DNA of 64,000 nucleotides from Gammaproteobacteria bacterium (GCA_030426545.1 JAUHYL010000001.1:62001-126000); one strand, 5' to 3'; positions 20,358 to 30,427 are shown, counted from the stretch's first letter. Notes: generated by a model from the letters alone, not told the origin. Numbers and translations are program-made.

Positions 20358-20552
20358 TTTGGCGTTGAATCTACGTCCAACTGATCATAATTTCAACTTA
20401 ATGAGTATATAAATGGGCATTAATACCAACTATTGTCCTTTTTTATACTCAAATATTATAATTTCTCAATTGGCGCGGAGGTGTGCGACTGCGATAAAAA
20501 AGTGACTGAGTCAGCACGCTGTGTGAGCTTTACCAGCGCTTGCATTACCCCT

Positions 20553-20765
20553 CTAGCCGGACTCGGAATCAAGGGAATCAGTGAGCGATATCGCACTCGA
20601 CGGGCACTGGCTCACGGCCTTGCGCACTGCGTCCTCTAACTCCGACGGCACCTCGCTGGTCCGCACAACGGCGTAGCCATTGTCGTGCAGTTCGAACACT
20701 TCGGGGGCCAGCCCCAGGCAGACGCTGAATCCAGCGCATATTTGTGCATCGACCTGCACCTTCAT
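20553..20765 (-). CDS. Small P450-associated ferredoxin, [3Fe-4S]/[4Fe-4S] type
   Basis: VDAQICAGFSVCLGLAPEVFELHDNGYAVV...AVSQCPSSAISL; overlaps P450 gene. Confidence 0.9.
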   Translation of the reverse strand: MKVQVDAQICAGFSVCLGLAPEVFELHDNGYAVVRTSEVPSELEDAVRKAVSQCPSSAISLTDSLDSESG

Positions 20766-22084
20766 TGCGCACCGCCCGCCGCTACCGGGTTGAATTCCAG
20801 GTTGAGATGAGTCAACCCGCGCAGTATGAAGGTGGGCAGGTAGCTGTAGCGTCGTGCATCGGGCGGCCCGTGAACTTTTTCTGAAATCCGGATATCGCTG
20901 GTCCGATCGAACATACGATTGAGGCTGATGACCGCCTCGGCCCGTGCCAACGGAGCTCCAGGGCAGGCATGGCGACCGCGACCAAATGCCACGTGCAGAC
21001 GGGCATTCTCCCGATCCACCTGAAATTCACCGGGGTTGTCGAACTGGCGCGAGTCACGATTGGCGGCGCTGTTGGCGATATACAGGAAGGAGCCAGCAGG
21101 AATATCCACCCCGCCCACTTGCGTCGGCATTTTCGCCAGTCGGAAGTCGCCCTTAACAGGGCCCTCAAAGCGCAGGCACTCCTCCACAAAATTGGGGATG
21201 AGACTGCGGTCCTCACGCAGGCGTTGTTGAATGTCCTGGCGCTCACCGACCATCTGAAAGGCGTAACTCAGCAATCGCACCGTGGTCTCCTGACCAGCAG
21301 CAAACAAATTGGAAGCGATGCGAGCCACGTCCAGAGGGTCGGGCACCGACCCGTCGGGAAAGGTTGCCGCCGCGAGTCCCGAGAGAACATCCTCTGTAGG
21401 GTTGTTACGGCGGTCTGCGATGTACGCCGAAAAGGTCTCGTACAGCCATTCCAGCGGTGAGTGCTCGACCTCTTTGTTTTCCACACCGCCTACCCCGGCA
21501 CCACCGCGCTCCTGTTCCTGCCGTATCAGTTTTTTCCGGAACTTGATGCGGTCATCGGGCGGCACGCCCAACAGGTCGGAAACGGCGAGCACTGCGAAGG
21601 GCTGGGCGAAGTCGCCCATGAGCTCACATTCGCCGTTGGCAATAAACGTGTCGATCTGCTGATCGGCCTGGCTCCACATGTACTCTTCATTTTGCTTGAG
21701 ACGCACGGGAGTAATGAGTCGCATCAGCAAGGCGCGGTGGTCGGTGTGCACCGGCGGGTCCAGGGTCGGGAGCTGGTCGCTGAACGGCGTCTGGTCGCGG
21801 TACTGTTCGATCAATTCGGAGATATCGTCGTTTTCACGCCCTTCCAGGGGAATGGGGCAACCGGCGAACGGCCCCGTGGTCGACATGCACGAGGAAAATC
21901 GATCGGGGCTGTTGTAGATATCCAGGGCTTCATCGTAGCCCGTAACCATAAAAATACCCTGGTGCGGTTCACGCACCACCGGCGACTGCTCGCGCAGATA
22001 ATCGAAGTATGCGTAAGGATCGTCGACAAATCGGTCGCTGCGAAAGAAATCGTGCGCTTCGAATTCATGGGAATTTTCACTCAT
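20762..22084 (-). CDS. Cytochrome P450
   Basis: LFAAGQETT, EECLRFE, heme loop FGRGRHACPGAPLAR. Confidence 0.95.
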   Translation of the reverse strand: MSENSHEFEAHDFFRSDRFVDDPYAYFDYLREQSPVVREPHQGIFMVTGYDEALDIYNSPDRFSSCMSTTGPFAGCPIPLEGRENDDISELIEQYRDQTPFSDQLPTLDPPVHTDHRALLMRLITPVRLKQNEEYMWSQADQQIDTFIANGECELMGDFAQPFAVLAVSDLLGVPPDDRIKFRKKLIRQEQERGGAGVGGVENKEVEHSPLEWLYETFSAYIADRRNNPTEDVLSGLAAATFPDGSVPDPLDVARIASNLFAAGQETTVRLLSYAFQMVGERQDIQQRLREDRSLIPNFVEECLRFEGPVKGDFRLAKMPTQVGGVDIPAGSFLYIANSAANRDSRQFDNPGEFQVDRENARLHVAFGRGRHACPGAPLARAEAVISLNRMFDRTSDIRISEKVHGPPDARRYSYLPTFILRGLTHLNLEFNPVAAGGAQ

Positions 22085-22096
22085 AGCAGTTCCTTT

Positions 22097-22537
22097 TTAC
22101 CTGGCTTCTATCACTTTCCAGATTCCCTCCGCGCTTGCCACCGTGCGGTCGCCGGAGAGAATAAGGCCACGCACGAACACCAAACTATTTGTACGACGCA
22201 CAACCTCACCTTCGCAGTACATAAACTCGCCGACTTTTGCGGCAGAGACGAAATGGGTCTGCAGGGAAATGGTCACGCAATGCAGGCCATCAATAGCGTG
22301 AGTAACAGCGGCGCCCAGGCCGTTGTCTGCCAGCGTCATCACCATACCGCCGTGCACCGTGCCAACGTTCTGGTTACCGTGCTGCTCTGCGAGGCGCAGG
22401 CCCATTACGCGACCGCTGTCGGTACTGCGCACCCACCAGGGTCCGGCCAGTTCGGTAAAACCGAAGCCACCCGACATTTCCCGCCAGCCTAAGCTCTCAA
22501 GTGTCTTGTCGTCGATGTCGGGTGGAATTACGGCCAT
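22097..22537 (-). CDS. PaaI-type hotdog thioesterase
   Basis: NVGTVHGGMVMTLADNGLGAAV, GEVVRRTNSLVFVRGLI. Confidence 0.85.
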   Translation of the reverse strand: MAVIPPDIDDKTLESLGWREMSGGFGFTELAGPWWVRSTDSGRVMGLRLAEQHGNQNVGTVHGGMVMTLADNGLGAAVTHAIDGLHCVTISLQTHFVSAAKVGEFMYCEGEVVRRTNSLVFVRGLILSGDRTVASAEGIWKVIEAR

Positions 22538-22539
22538 GG

Positions 22540-23457
22540 TCAGTACGGATTGTCCGCAGTGAAACAGTCGTTCGCGACGCTGGCGGCCTGTGCGCCGAGA
22601 CCGCCCAGTTCAGAGGACAGCGCTTTCATGCGGTAGGTCCACAGGTGCAGCGACATCTCCAGCGTCATGCCCATTGCGCCGAACATCTGGTGCAGGTCAT
22701 AGGTGATCTTGCTCGCGCTGTCCTGCGCGTGGAACGCGGCCAGCGCGGCGTCGCCCGCGTCTCCGCTCCAAGCTGCTTGCAGCGCAAGGCGGCGCACACC
22801 GGCTACCAGCACGGCGCACTCGGCCATGCGGTGGCGCAGCGCCTGGAAGGTACCCAGTGGACGACCGAACTGTTTGCGCACACTGGTATGTTCCACCGTT
22901 GCGTCCAGCGCGGCCTGCATAAGGCCTGCCATTTCGGCGGCGCAGGCAACGCGCAGCCAGTTGCGGGCCTTCGCAGTTTCCTCCGCAGAGAGCGGCCGCA
23001 CATCCGGGGCGCCAGTCAGGCGACCCATGGGGTAGGCGTACAGGGATTCCACCGTCTCGGTGTCTCCCGCTGCAGGGTGAGCGATGCCGATGCCGTCGCC
23101 ATCCAATACAAGCAACGTGCCTGCGCCCGCAACGAAACGCCCGGGTCGACCGTTCTCCAACAGCGCGAACGGCCGCGGCAAGTCATCGCCGACCTGTGGC
23201 CTGACCAGCATGGACAAGGCAATCTCCGCCGTGCACGGCAGGCGCGCAAGACGCTCCACGGCAAGCGCAGCACAGATCGGTCCCATCTCCGGTACCGTCG
23301 AGATGTCGAAGTAGCCGCCCGCCTCCAATTCCTGCTCCAGTGCTTCGCCCGGCAAGTGAAAGCCGTCGAACTCTGTGGGTATAGAGTCAAAGCCCTCGGC
23401 GATACGGTCGATGGCGCCGGTGAGCGCGGCCTGGTCGTCGGTCAGCGTAAATTGCAT
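22540..23457 (-). CDS. Acyl-CoA dehydrogenase-like subunit (short, lacks obvious catalytic Glu region)
   Basis: RKQFGRPLGTFQALRHRMAE, DLHQMFGAMGMTLEMSLHLW; 305 aa. Confidence 0.88.
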   Translation of the reverse strand: MQFTLTDDQAALTGAIDRIAEGFDSIPTEFDGFHLPGEALEQELEAGGYFDISTVPEMGPICAALAVERLARLPCTAEIALSMLVRPQVGDDLPRPFALLENGRPGRFVAGAGTLLVLDGDGIGIAHPAAGDTETVESLYAYPMGRLTGAPDVRPLSAEETAKARNWLRVACAAEMAGLMQAALDATVEHTSVRKQFGRPLGTFQALRHRMAECAVLVAGVRRLALQAAWSGDAGDAALAAFHAQDSASKITYDLHQMFGAMGMTLEMSLHLWTYRMKALSSELGGLGAQAASVANDCFTADNPY

Positions 23458-24593
23458 CAGCGCGGCTCCCTTGGCAGTTGCAGGAGCTCGGTGGCGATCA
23501 GATTGAGCTGTATTTCGGCGGCGCCAGAGGCAATGCCCGCGACAATCGCGCGTTGGTGGTGCGCGAGCATCACCGGGTCGCCGCCCGAAAGCGCTTCGGG
23601 CAGGTGCTCCACCACAAAGTCAGACACCAGACGTTCGGCGTTCACGGTACCGAAGCGCACCAGGCTGGCCTCCGGCCCGGGTATCTGGCCGTTACAGCGG
23701 GCGTCGATGATACTGTAACTGCCGAGGCGCGCAGCTTCGCATGCAGCTTTCGCGCGCGCGGCCTGCACCTGCGCACTGTGGTGAAAGCGACTTTCCTTGC
23801 GCAACGTGTCCACGGCCCGGTGCAACATCTTCGTGGCCAGCGCGAAACGCGGAATGCCCACGCGCTCCAGCGCCAACGCCTCGCGCACAATGCTCCAGGC
23901 CTCCCCCTCACCCCCCAGCATGGCGGTGGCGGGCACCTCAACGTCGTCGAAGAACACCTCGTGGATATCGCCCTCGCCTATGATGCTCGGTATCTGGCGC
24001 ACGGTAATGCCCGGCGTATCCATGGGCAGCAGGAAAATCGAAATACCGCCCTTGCCCTCGGAGGTACGCGCCAGCAAAAAGCAGGTGTCTGCAAGGCCGG
24101 CGTAGGACGTCCAAATCTTCTGGCCGTTTACCCTGTATTTGTCATCAACCAGCTCTGCACGAGTGCGCAATGCGGCGAGGTCTGAACCTGCCTCGGGTTC
24201 GGAAAAGCCCTGGCACCACAGCGTCTCACCGCGCGCCATAGGCCCGATATAGCGCTGCCGTTGTTCCAGCGAGCCGAAACGCATCAGCGTCGGGCCAATC
24301 CAGTTAACGTTCATGTACTGACCGCCACGCGGTTCACCCGCGGCCCACATCTCCTCGGCGAGGATGAAGGAAGTCCACGGATCGGCGTCGCGGCCACCCC
24401 ACTCCGCGGGCCAGTGCGGTACCAACAGGCCAGCCTTGGCCAGGGCAGCGCAAAACTGTTTGGAAAAATGCGATTGGGCAGATGAGCCCGGACCGTGAGC
24501 AAGCGCTTCCCAGTCGGGTGGTAGATTGTCGTTGAGAAACGCGCGCACGGTGGCGCGGAATGTACGCTGCTCGTCGTTCCAGTCAAACTCCAT
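23457..24593 (-). CDS. Acyl-CoA dehydrogenase
   Basis: GLLVPHWPAEWGGRDADPW, QGFSEPEAGSDLAALRTRAE, NGQKIWTSYAGLADTCFLLART. Confidence 0.93.
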   Translation of the reverse strand: MEFDWNDEQRTFRATVRAFLNDNLPPDWEALAHGPGSSAQSHFSKQFCAALAKAGLLVPHWPAEWGGRDADPWTSFILAEEMWAAGEPRGGQYMNVNWIGPTLMRFGSLEQRQRYIGPMARGETLWCQGFSEPEAGSDLAALRTRAELVDDKYRVNGQKIWTSYAGLADTCFLLARTSEGKGGISIFLLPMDTPGITVRQIPSIIGEGDIHEVFFDDVEVPATAMLGGEGEAWSIVREALALERVGIPRFALATKMLHRAVDTLRKESRFHHSAQVQAARAKAACEAARLGSYSIIDARCNGQIPGPEASLVRFGTVNAERLVSDFVVEHLPEALSGGDPVMLAHHQRAIVAGIASGAAEIQLNLIATELLQLPREPR

Positions 24594-24637
24594 GTTGGCA
24601 GAATCCTGGTTTAACCTTGCAGTGAAGGCAGACGCGG

Positions 24638-25438
24638 TCAGTCTTCATCCTTTTTTCCTATGCTGCCGATGTGCCGCTGGATACCGGCGAGGTAATGCGG
24701 GTTGAGCATGAGCACACTGTTGGCCAACCGCTCCACGTTGCGCGCCTGCGCCAGGCCGACATCATGAGCCATTTCGATAGCGATCTTGGCGGTACCCATC
24801 TGCTCCGCGTTCTGTTCGGCGAGATGTTCGCAGAACGCCATCGCCTCGGCGTCAAACGTGTCATCCGGGTACACCTCGTGGACCAGCCCCATAACCAGTG
24901 CACGCTCGGCGTCCGCCTGGCGGTTCGCCATAATCAGGTAGCGCGTCCAGTGCGTGCCGATGATGCGCGCAAGGCGGCTGACACCGTTGGACGCCGGTAG
25001 CACACCGAACTTGCCCTCGGGAAACGCGTAACTCGCGCTCTGCGCGGCCAGGCGAAAGTCGCAGGACAGTGACAATTCGAGGCCACCGCCCACGCAGGGA
25101 CCCTGGTGCGCCACTACGATCGGCTTCTCGATGTGCTCCATCTCGTCGTAGATGCGGTGCATACCCATATTCTGGCGCCGGTGCTGTTCGCGCACTTGTG
25201 AGCCGCTCTCGTACAACGTGGGTTTACCGCTACGCAAGTCTACACCCGAGCAGAAGTAGCGGCCGGTCGCGCGAACCAGCATGACCCTCAGTGCCGGCGT
25301 GTCGCGAAAGCGGTGCAACGCGGCCTCGAAAGCTTCCATGATCGCGGGGGTCAGGGCGTTGAGTTTATCTGGACGGTTCAGCGTGGCGACAAGAATGGCG
25401 CCGTTTTCCTCGACCAGTAGTTGCTCTGCATCGGACAT
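24638..25438 (-). CDS. Enoyl-CoA hydratase/isomerase family protein
   Basis: ATLNRPDKLNALTPAIMEAF, GRYFCSGVDL, GPCVGGGLELSLSCDFRLAAQSASYAFPE. Confidence 0.93.
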   Translation of the reverse strand: MSDAEQLLVEENGAILVATLNRPDKLNALTPAIMEAFEAALHRFRDTPALRVMLVRATGRYFCSGVDLRSGKPTLYESGSQVREQHRRQNMGMHRIYDEMEHIEKPIVVAHQGPCVGGGLELSLSCDFRLAAQSASYAFPEGKFGVLPASNGVSRLARIIGTHWTRYLIMANRQADAERALVMGLVHEVYPDDTFDAEAMAFCEHLAEQNAEQMGTAKIAIEMAHDVGLAQARNVERLANSVLMLNPHYLAGIQRHIGSIGKKDED

Positions 25439-25452
25439 TACTCAATCCTCCG

Positions 25453-27657
25453 TTAGCCGCGCGTGCGCGGCAGGCCCAGGTTGCGCTCGGCGATCTGGCT
25501 GCGGTGTACCTCGCTGGTACCGCCGTAGATCGTAGTACCCTGCGCATGCCGGTAAGCAAGATTAAGTTCTCCGAAGCCACCCTCGCGCTTGGAAAGGGAA
25601 TGCGGGGCGGTCAAATCCAGCAGATCGCGCGCGTCCGACAGGAATTTTTCGGAGGAGAACAGCTTCGCCATGGGGCCGTAGCCCATGTTGGGCATATTCT
25701 GCACACTCGCCCACAGCGCTCGATTTTCTATTACTTCCGCGACCTGCGCATGCAGCACTGTGCGGGCCAGACGCTTTTGCGCGTCGGCGCGTTCAATAAG
25801 CGGTGCGCCTCCGTTTGTTATCGCGCGACAGGCGCGCTCGCCCGCTTCCGCCAGCGAAAACTGATTGCGCGCAAAGCCGCCGCCGTGCTCCATCTCCAGC
25901 GCGGCTGCCATGACCTTCACACCGGCATCTACCTCGCCCAGCCGAAAACTGTCCTTGACCCTCACACCGTCGTAGTACGTAATGTTCGTGCGTTCGTCCT
26001 GGAAAGTGTGCACCGCCTGCACCTCAATGCCATCCGCGTCGAGGGGTACAACAAACAGTGTCAGACCCTTGTGCTTGGCAACGTCGGGATTAGTACGTGT
26101 GAGCATCAGCACATACTGCGCAATGTTGGCCCCGCTGGTGAACATTTTTGAACCGTCGATACGCCAGTCGTCTCCGTCGCGGGTCGCGCGGGTCTTTGCA
26201 GCAAACACGTCAGAGCCGCAGCCGGGTTCGCTATAGCCGAGACTGCAGATCACATCGCCAGACACAATGCGCGAAAGTACCTCTTCCTTGAGCTCGTCAC
26301 TGCCAAACTTCTGGATCATGGTACCCACCAGCATCGTGGTGCTGTTGGCGTGGGTGGACCAGTTGTACTTTTCCCACACTCGGCGCAGCGCGCTGACCGT
26401 GTAGGGCGCGGCCTCCCGGCCGCCATATTCCTCGGGCCAGGCGGGAAACAACATGCGCGCCTCGGCCAGCTTCTTGTGCATGCCCGCGTCGAAACCGTCA
26501 AATGAGTAGTGGGCCTTGGCCTTCAGTTCCGGTGTCAGGTTGGTGTCGAAAAACGTATCCAGTTCTTCCGCCAATGCGCGCGCCTCATCTCCAAGGTCGA
26601 AGTCGATTGCAACCTGACCGACCTCGGGCAACGCTGCCTCCTCACCGCCATAAAGCCGCCTGCCCGCCTCTTCAAGCAATAGCTCGGTATCGCCATAGAC
26701 CAGCGGCCAGTCCTTCGCGCGCAGATTGTATAAATGTATATCGTACTCGGTGGAAAGTCCGTAGCCGCCAAAGGTGTGCAGAGACTGCGCCACAGACTGC
26801 GCCGCGGTGCGAGCAGCCCACCAGAGGGCGAGTGATATCTGGGCGCCTGCGTTCTCTGCTCCGCCCGCGATATCGTGAATCGTCTTCCAGGTGTAATACT
26901 TGCCGCCGTCGACATCGGTAATGAGATCAGCCAGTGGGTGGGATATACCCTGGTAGGTACCGATGGGCTGGCCGAAGGCCTCGCGCTCGCACGCGTATTC
27001 CGCGCCCTGGCGCAGTGCGTCGCGCGACAGGCCGGATAGCGCGGCGGCAACCAGCAGTTTCCACTCTTCCACGGCCTGTGCGATTACCTTTAGCGCGCCA
27101 GCGCCTTCACCCAGTAACCGGCCCCCACCGGATAAATCCAGCTCGGCCAGCGGCGTACCCGCCAGGTTCTCCTCGCCGCGCTCCGCGCTGTCGAATTCAT
27201 AAATTGCCACCCCGTCACCACAGCGCGCCAGCACCACATCGGCAATCGCGCCTCCCGCCACCCACTGTGTAGGATTCACCTGGGCATCATAGAGTGCGAG
27301 CGTCAGTACGCAGTCTCCATCGAGTACACGGCCAAGCAATTCGCCTTCGCGCTCTCCAGCGAGCAGTGCGAACGTTCGTGTTGCAACGAGTGTCTCGGCG
27401 ATGGGGCCAGCGGCCAGCGTGCGACCCACTTCTTCCATCAACACGGCGGCATCCATCAACCCAAGCCCGAGGCCACCACAATTTTCAGGTACGCGCAGGG
27501 TGAAGGCCCCTAACTGGGCCAAGCCGCGCCAGAGATCGCGATCAAAACCGCCCTCGTTGCCTGCGGCACGCACCCGCTCTGAGCTGCTTTTCTCGTCCAG
27601 GAAGCGCGCAAAGGATTCACGCATCAGGCGTTGATCTTCAGAGAGATCAAAATTCAT
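25453..27657 (-). CDS. Fused tandem acyl-CoA dehydrogenase (two ACAD domains)
   Basis: 734 aa; N-terminal ACAD half (EDQRLMRESFARFLDEKSS...FGGYGLSTEYDIHLY) and C-terminal half (MLFPAWPEEYGGREAAPY...LGYSEPGCGSDVFAAKTRA...YGGTSEVHRSQIAERNLGLPR). Confidence 0.92.
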   Translation of the reverse strand: MNFDLSEDQRLMRESFARFLDEKSSSERVRAAGNEGGFDRDLWRGLAQLGAFTLRVPENCGGLGLGLMDAAVLMEEVGRTLAAGPIAETLVATRTFALLAGEREGELLGRVLDGDCVLTLALYDAQVNPTQWVAGGAIADVVLARCGDGVAIYEFDSAERGEENLAGTPLAELDLSGGGRLLGEGAGALKVIAQAVEEWKLLVAAALSGLSRDALRQGAEYACEREAFGQPIGTYQGISHPLADLITDVDGGKYYTWKTIHDIAGGAENAGAQISLALWWAARTAAQSVAQSLHTFGGYGLSTEYDIHLYNLRAKDWPLVYGDTELLLEEAGRRLYGGEEAALPEVGQVAIDFDLGDEARALAEELDTFFDTNLTPELKAKAHYSFDGFDAGMHKKLAEARMLFPAWPEEYGGREAAPYTVSALRRVWEKYNWSTHANSTTMLVGTMIQKFGSDELKEEVLSRIVSGDVICSLGYSEPGCGSDVFAAKTRATRDGDDWRIDGSKMFTSGANIAQYVLMLTRTNPDVAKHKGLTLFVVPLDADGIEVQAVHTFQDERTNITYYDGVRVKDSFRLGEVDAGVKVMAAALEMEHGGGFARNQFSLAEAGERACRAITNGGAPLIERADAQKRLARTVLHAQVAEVIENRALWASVQNMPNMGYGPMAKLFSSEKFLSDARDLLDLTAPHSLSKREGGFGELNLAYRHAQGTTIYGGTSEVHRSQIAERNLGLPRTRG

Positions 27658-27685
27658 TTCAGGTGCTCCCGCGCTACCAAAGAGG

Positions 27686-28669
27686 CTACTTGTTTACGTC
27701 TACGACCAACCGACCCTTGATCTTGCCGGCAAGCAAATCAGCAGCCACGCCAGGTGCATCACCTAAGGCGATGTCACTCGCGACGCTTTCAAGTGTGTCT
27801 GCGCCAAGATCGCGAGCCAGCCTCGCCCAGGCGCGCTCGCGCGGCTCCAGCGGCGCCATCACGCTGTCGATTCCATACAGCGTTACGCCGCGCAGGATAA
27901 ACGGTGCAACACTGGCGGGAAAGTTCATGCTCTCGGCGAGACCGCAGGCGGTCACGGCACCACGGTAACGGGTCTGTGCACAGGCGTTGGCAAGTGTGTT
28001 GCCGCCCACGGCGTCCACGACACCCGCCCAGCGCTCCCGCTGCATGGGCTTGCCTGCCTCGGACAACGCGGCGCGATCTATGACTTCCGTCGCGCCGAGA
28101 CCCTTGAGGTAAGCCTCCTCATTCAGCTTGCCAGTGGAGGCGACGACGGTATGACCGGCCTTGGCGAGCAGTGCAATCGCGATGCTGCCCACACCTCCGC
28201 TTGCTCCAGTTACCAACACCTCACCGTCACCGGGTGTAACACCGTGGTCAGCCAGTGCGTCGACACACAGGCTCGCGGTGTAACCCGCGGTGCCGATGAT
28301 CATGGCCTGGCGGGCATCAAACGCATCGGGAAGGCGCACCAGCCAATCGCCTTTAAGGCGCGCATACTGGGCGAGTCCTCCCCAGTGACTTTCGCCGACA
28401 CCCCAGCCATTGAGCACGACCTTGTCGCCAACCTGCCAGCGCGGGTCGGAGCTTTGTTCCACCTCGCCCGCCAGGTCGATGCCAGGTACCATGGGGAAGC
28501 TGCGCACCACCGGTGACGCTGCCGTGATGGCCAGGGCGTCCTTATAGTTGATAGCGGAATAGCCTACGCGCACAAGAACATCGCCCTCGGGAAGCGCGTC
28601 TGATTCCAGTGCAGTCATGGCCACGTTCTGACCTTCGTCGTTCTTGTCGATAACAATCGCGTTAAACAT
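27686..28669 (-). CDS. AcuI/YhdH-type zinc-independent MDR oxidoreductase (acrylyl-CoA reductase family)
   Basis: MFNAIVIDKNDEGQNVAMTALESDALPEGDVLVRVGYSAINYKDALAIT, VTGASGGVGSIAIALLAKAGHTVVASTGK. Start set at MFNAI; ORF extends to 28765. Confidence 0.88.
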   Translation of the reverse strand: MFNAIVIDKNDEGQNVAMTALESDALPEGDVLVRVGYSAINYKDALAITAASPVVRSFPMVPGIDLAGEVEQSSDPRWQVGDKVVLNGWGVGESHWGGLAQYARLKGDWLVRLPDAFDARQAMIIGTAGYTASLCVDALADHGVTPGDGEVLVTGASGGVGSIAIALLAKAGHTVVASTGKLNEEAYLKGLGATEVIDRAALSEAGKPMQRERWAGVVDAVGGNTLANACAQTRYRGAVTACGLAESMNFPASVAPFILRGVTLYGIDSVMAPLEPRERAWARLARDLGADTLESVASDIALGDAPGVAADLLAGKIKGRLVVDVNK

Positions 28670-28755
28670 GTTGGGTATGAATCCTTTTTGTCTGCTGGAC
28701 CAGGCCGATTGCCCGACCCGGACGGTGCCCTGCACATTATCAAGCATGGGAGCGT

Positions 28756-28777
28756 TAATCAACACTGATGATGATTA
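28756..28777. promoter_or_regulatory. 22-bp palindrome TAATCAACACTGATGATGATTA (site 1 of 3)
   Basis: Read directly; imperfect dyad upstream of the AcuI-like gene; matches sites at 30350 and 44045. Confidence 0.6.
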
Positions 28778-28894
28778 GGGGCTTGCACATACCTCCGGCG
28801 AACCTTTTTCGCCCGCACCGCGGGCTATCCGGGTTCCCGCCTCGCCAGGACAAGAAAGCCGTGCCGCCAGATAACCCTCTCGACAACCCTCTCG

Positions 28895-29644
28895 CTAGGA
28901 AACTACGCGGCCACCGTTAACGCCAATCGTCTGGCCGGTCACGTAGCTGCTGTCCGCATGGCACAGCCAGGCGCAGGCGTTGGCTATGTCATCGGGCTCT
29001 CCCACCCGACGTACCGGAATTGTGGCCTTGAGCTGGTCATCGGAGATATTGAACTTCTCTCGATTACCCTCTGCCATGATCGTTCCCATCACCGATCCTG
29101 GCGGAATGTTATTGACGGTAATGCCCAGCGGGCCGAGCTCCTGCGCGAGGGATCGAGTTAGCGTGATCACCGCGCCCTTCGAAGAAGAGTAATGCACCAT
29201 GTTGACTGCGCCAGTCTGGCCGCTGGACGAGGAGATGTTAACGATGCGGCCCCAGCCTGCCGCTTTCATGTCAGGCAACGCCTCCTGGCACAACGCGAAT
29301 ACAGCGCGCACATTAATGCTGTAAATAAAATCCCACTGCTCGTCGGTGATCTTAGTGAACGGGGTAAACGCTGTAACGCCCGCGTTGTTGACCACAATGG
29401 TGACCGGGCCGAACGCGCCGCGCAGCTCATCCAGTGCAGCGCGCAGCTGCGCCCTGTCCGACACATCGGCACCGAGTGCCAGGGCGCGGCCACCGGCCGC
29501 CTCAATCGCCGCTACCGTGTCGGCACAACGCGCGGCGTCCAGGTCAAGTGCGCCAATGGCAATGCCGTCTTCTCCCAGGCGTTTTGCGCAGGCTGCGCCG
29601 ATACCGGCGGCGGCGCCCGTTACGATTGCTACCTTGTCACCCAT
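28895..29644 (-). CDS. Short-chain dehydrogenase/reductase
   Basis: TGAAAGIGAACAKRLG, NNAG, YSSSKGA, VNGGRVVS. Confidence 0.92.
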   Translation of the reverse strand: MGDKVAIVTGAAAGIGAACAKRLGEDGIAIGALDLDAARCADTVAAIEAAGGRALALGADVSDRAQLRAALDELRGAFGPVTIVVNNAGVTAFTPFTKITDEQWDFIYSINVRAVFALCQEALPDMKAAGWGRIVNISSSSGQTGAVNMVHYSSSKGAVITLTRSLAQELGPLGITVNNIPPGSVMGTIMAEGNREKFNISDDQLKATIPVRRVGEPDDIANACAWLCHADSSYVTGQTIGVNGGRVVS

Positions 29645-29673
29645 GTCTTGTCCTCCTGATTATGATCGGTATG

Positions 29674-30303
29674 TCAGCGCTGCGCATGCATGCGCTCAAG
29701 CAGTTCAGCATCCAGTGGTGGCACACCTTCCTCGAGGGGGATGGCCAGGCTCTTCATCATCATCGCGACAGTCTCATAGCAACCCACGAGGAAGATCATG
29801 TCCATCATTTGCTTTTCGCTGTAACGCGCCGCAAGGCGCTGCCAGGTGTCCTGCGCAATACAGGCGTTGGCGTACAACTCGTCTGCCACCCTTACCAGGT
29901 CCGCGTCCTCCGCGCTCCAGCCGGACGCGTCCGGCCCGTCGGGGATCCGCGCTACCTCGGCCTCGGTCAGGCCCGCACGCAAGCCGAGAATAACGTGCTG
30001 CAGGTACTCGTACTCCGCCTTGCGCAACCAACCGATACGCAGGATCAGCAGTTCGCGTTCGCGCGCCGACAGGGTGCTGCCGGTGGCCACGTGATTGTTG
30101 AATGTGAGAAATGCCCTGGCGAGTTCGGGATAGTGCGCAAAACAACCGAGGACATTGCGCCCGCGGGGGTCCCCGTCCTCGCTCTCGAACTGGGTCTGTA
30201 CAAACTGCAGGCCGCGGGGGAATGCACCCAGCGCCTCCAGGATCTCGTCGTTCCACTGCGGCGGTTCCAGGGGCGCCAAACGCGCCGGTTGTTCTGTGGC
30301 CAT
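29674..30303 (-). CDS. Carboxymuconolactone decarboxylase family protein
   Basis: NNHVATGSTLSARERELLILRIGWLRKAEYEYLQHVILG, AHYPELARAFLTF. Confidence 0.83.
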   Translation of the reverse strand: MATEQPARLAPLEPPQWNDEILEALGAFPRGLQFVQTQFESEDGDPRGRNVLGCFAHYPELARAFLTFNNHVATGSTLSARERELLILRIGWLRKAEYEYLQHVILGLRAGLTEAEVARIPDGPDASGWSAEDADLVRVADELYANACIAQDTWQRLAARYSEKQMMDMIFLVGCYETVAMMMKSLAIPLEEGVPPLDAELLERMHAQR

Positions 30304-30349
30304 GCACTACCCTCCTCTGGGCCTGACACCTTACCGTGCTGGTCCTTTA

Positions 30350-30371
30350 TAATCAACATTGGTGTTGACTA
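30350..30371. promoter_or_regulatory. 22-bp palindrome TAATCAACATTGGTGTTGACTA (site 2 of 3)
   Basis: Read directly; between divergent CMD-family and TauD-like genes. Confidence 0.65.
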
Positions 30372-30427
30372 AGAAGCAAGCTTCCATTACCGTGATTGGG
30401 TAATGCTGCAAGCGCCACGGAGGCCCC

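Noticed and set aside
21461-22492. 343-aa plus-strand ORF
   Set aside because: Antisense to P450 and thioesterase genes, spanning both; shadow ORF.
22501-23718. 405-aa plus-strand ORF
   Set aside because: Antisense to the ACAD genes; shadow ORF composition.
28811-28825. GCCCGC-ACC-GCGGGC hairpin as an intrinsic terminator
   Set aside because: No U-tract follows on either strand; only a short GC stem.
29434-30372. 312-aa plus-strand ORF
   Set aside because: Antisense to SDR and CMD-family genes; no domain recognised.
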